In this document: positions 63,906 to 64,000 of the stretch, piece after piece
Position numbering within the stretch: the stretch's first letter is position 1
Layout of the letters: every line of letters begins with the position of its first letter
NCBI RefSeq assembly: GCF_025211055.1
Contig: NZ_JAOARO010000099.1
Location: 117,523 to 181,522 of the forward strand
DNA from: Vallitalea sp.
GTDB taxonomy: Bacteria; Bacillota; Clostridia; Lachnospirales; Vallitaleaceae
Direction of reading: 5' to 3'
Length of the DNA stretch: 64,000 bases
Notes under the pieces: generated by a model
What the model was told of the DNA's origin: nothing
The model's database searches: none
Seen by the model: only the letters and a program-made list of their open reading frames with translations
Position numbers and translations under genes: made by a program

Positions 63906-64000
63906 AAAGCACTTTGACAAGTAAATATTGTCTGAATTACAAATAAAAGTAGAAAAATGGGTAAAAGAAATAGACATAACTGCTGTTATGCTTTAAAATA

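Noticed and set aside
63755..64000. tRNA or small RNA gene at the right edge
   Set aside because: Two short hairpins are present but no cloverleaf, CCA end or conserved T-loop could be found.

Overview
The window is AT-rich DNA with AGGAGG-type ribosome binding sites, occasional TTG/GTG starts, U-tailed hairpin terminators, and many oxygen-sensitive enzyme families (four radical SAM proteins, a U32 Fe-S protein). This suggests an anaerobic, spore-former-like Firmicute of the class Clostridia, perhaps Lachnospirales or a Vallitalea-type bacterium. The genus is a guess; the class is fairly safe. I see no rRNA, tRNA, CRISPR array or intact transposase.

Layout. (1) 1-4.0 kb: the 3' end of cobN followed by BchI/ChlI-like and BchD/ChlD-like chelatase subunits, a probable three-part cobaltochelatase. 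(2) 4.0-5.9 kb: two unrecognised minus-strand genes (a secreted protein and a small membrane protein) and a non-coding stretch holding a 74-bp relic of a second chlD gene. (3) 5.9-12.6 kb: a sugar ABC importer (two permeases, one binding lipoprotein, no ATPase), a ROK regulator and a phosphodiester-glycosidase-domain protein. The promoter here is consensus and has a palindromic operator just downstream. (4) 12.7-32.8 kb: an 18-gene co-directional biosynthetic cluster ending at a strong terminator. (5) 32.9-39.7 kb: late cobalamin genes cbiP, cbiB, cobD, cobU, cobS, cobC-like and a PurM-fold protein that may be an alpha-ribazole kinase. (6) 39.7-54.2 kb: a decayed flavoprotein gene, then a dextran/isomalto-oligosaccharide locus with a YesM/YesN-type two-component system divergent from a binding lipoprotein, two permeases, a cytoplasmic GH66 protein and a secreted 1821-residue GH66-GH15 fusion. 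(7) 54.2-64 kb: two paralogous small secreted proteins, a Uup-like ABC-F ATPase and a 1935-residue secreted protein of alternating Fn3 and discoidin-like modules.

The most novel item is region 4. Its genes are a stand-alone acyl carrier protein, an acyl-adenylating enzyme, an ATP-grasp ligase, a group IV PLP decarboxylase, two BtrH/papain-like proteins, two KAS III-like proteins (one without an obvious active-site Cys), a NadE-like adenylating enzyme, a cysteine-synthase-like PLP enzyme, a methyltransferase, one classical and three RaSEA/Elp3-like radical SAM enzymes, a U32 protein, an MFS exporter and a short UvrA paralogue. The carrier protein, decarboxylase, ATP-grasp and BtrH combination recalls the way butirosin builds its aminoacyl side chain on a carrier protein. 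Here it sits in an apparently anaerobic setting with no polyketide synthase or modular NRPS. I recognise no characterised pathway with this gene set.

Regions 1 and 5 are both cobalamin modules separated by about 29 kb of catabolic and biosynthetic genes. Regions 3 and 6 each encode an importer without its ATPase, which implies a shared ATPase elsewhere. All functions below are read from sequence patterns alone; no database search was possible.
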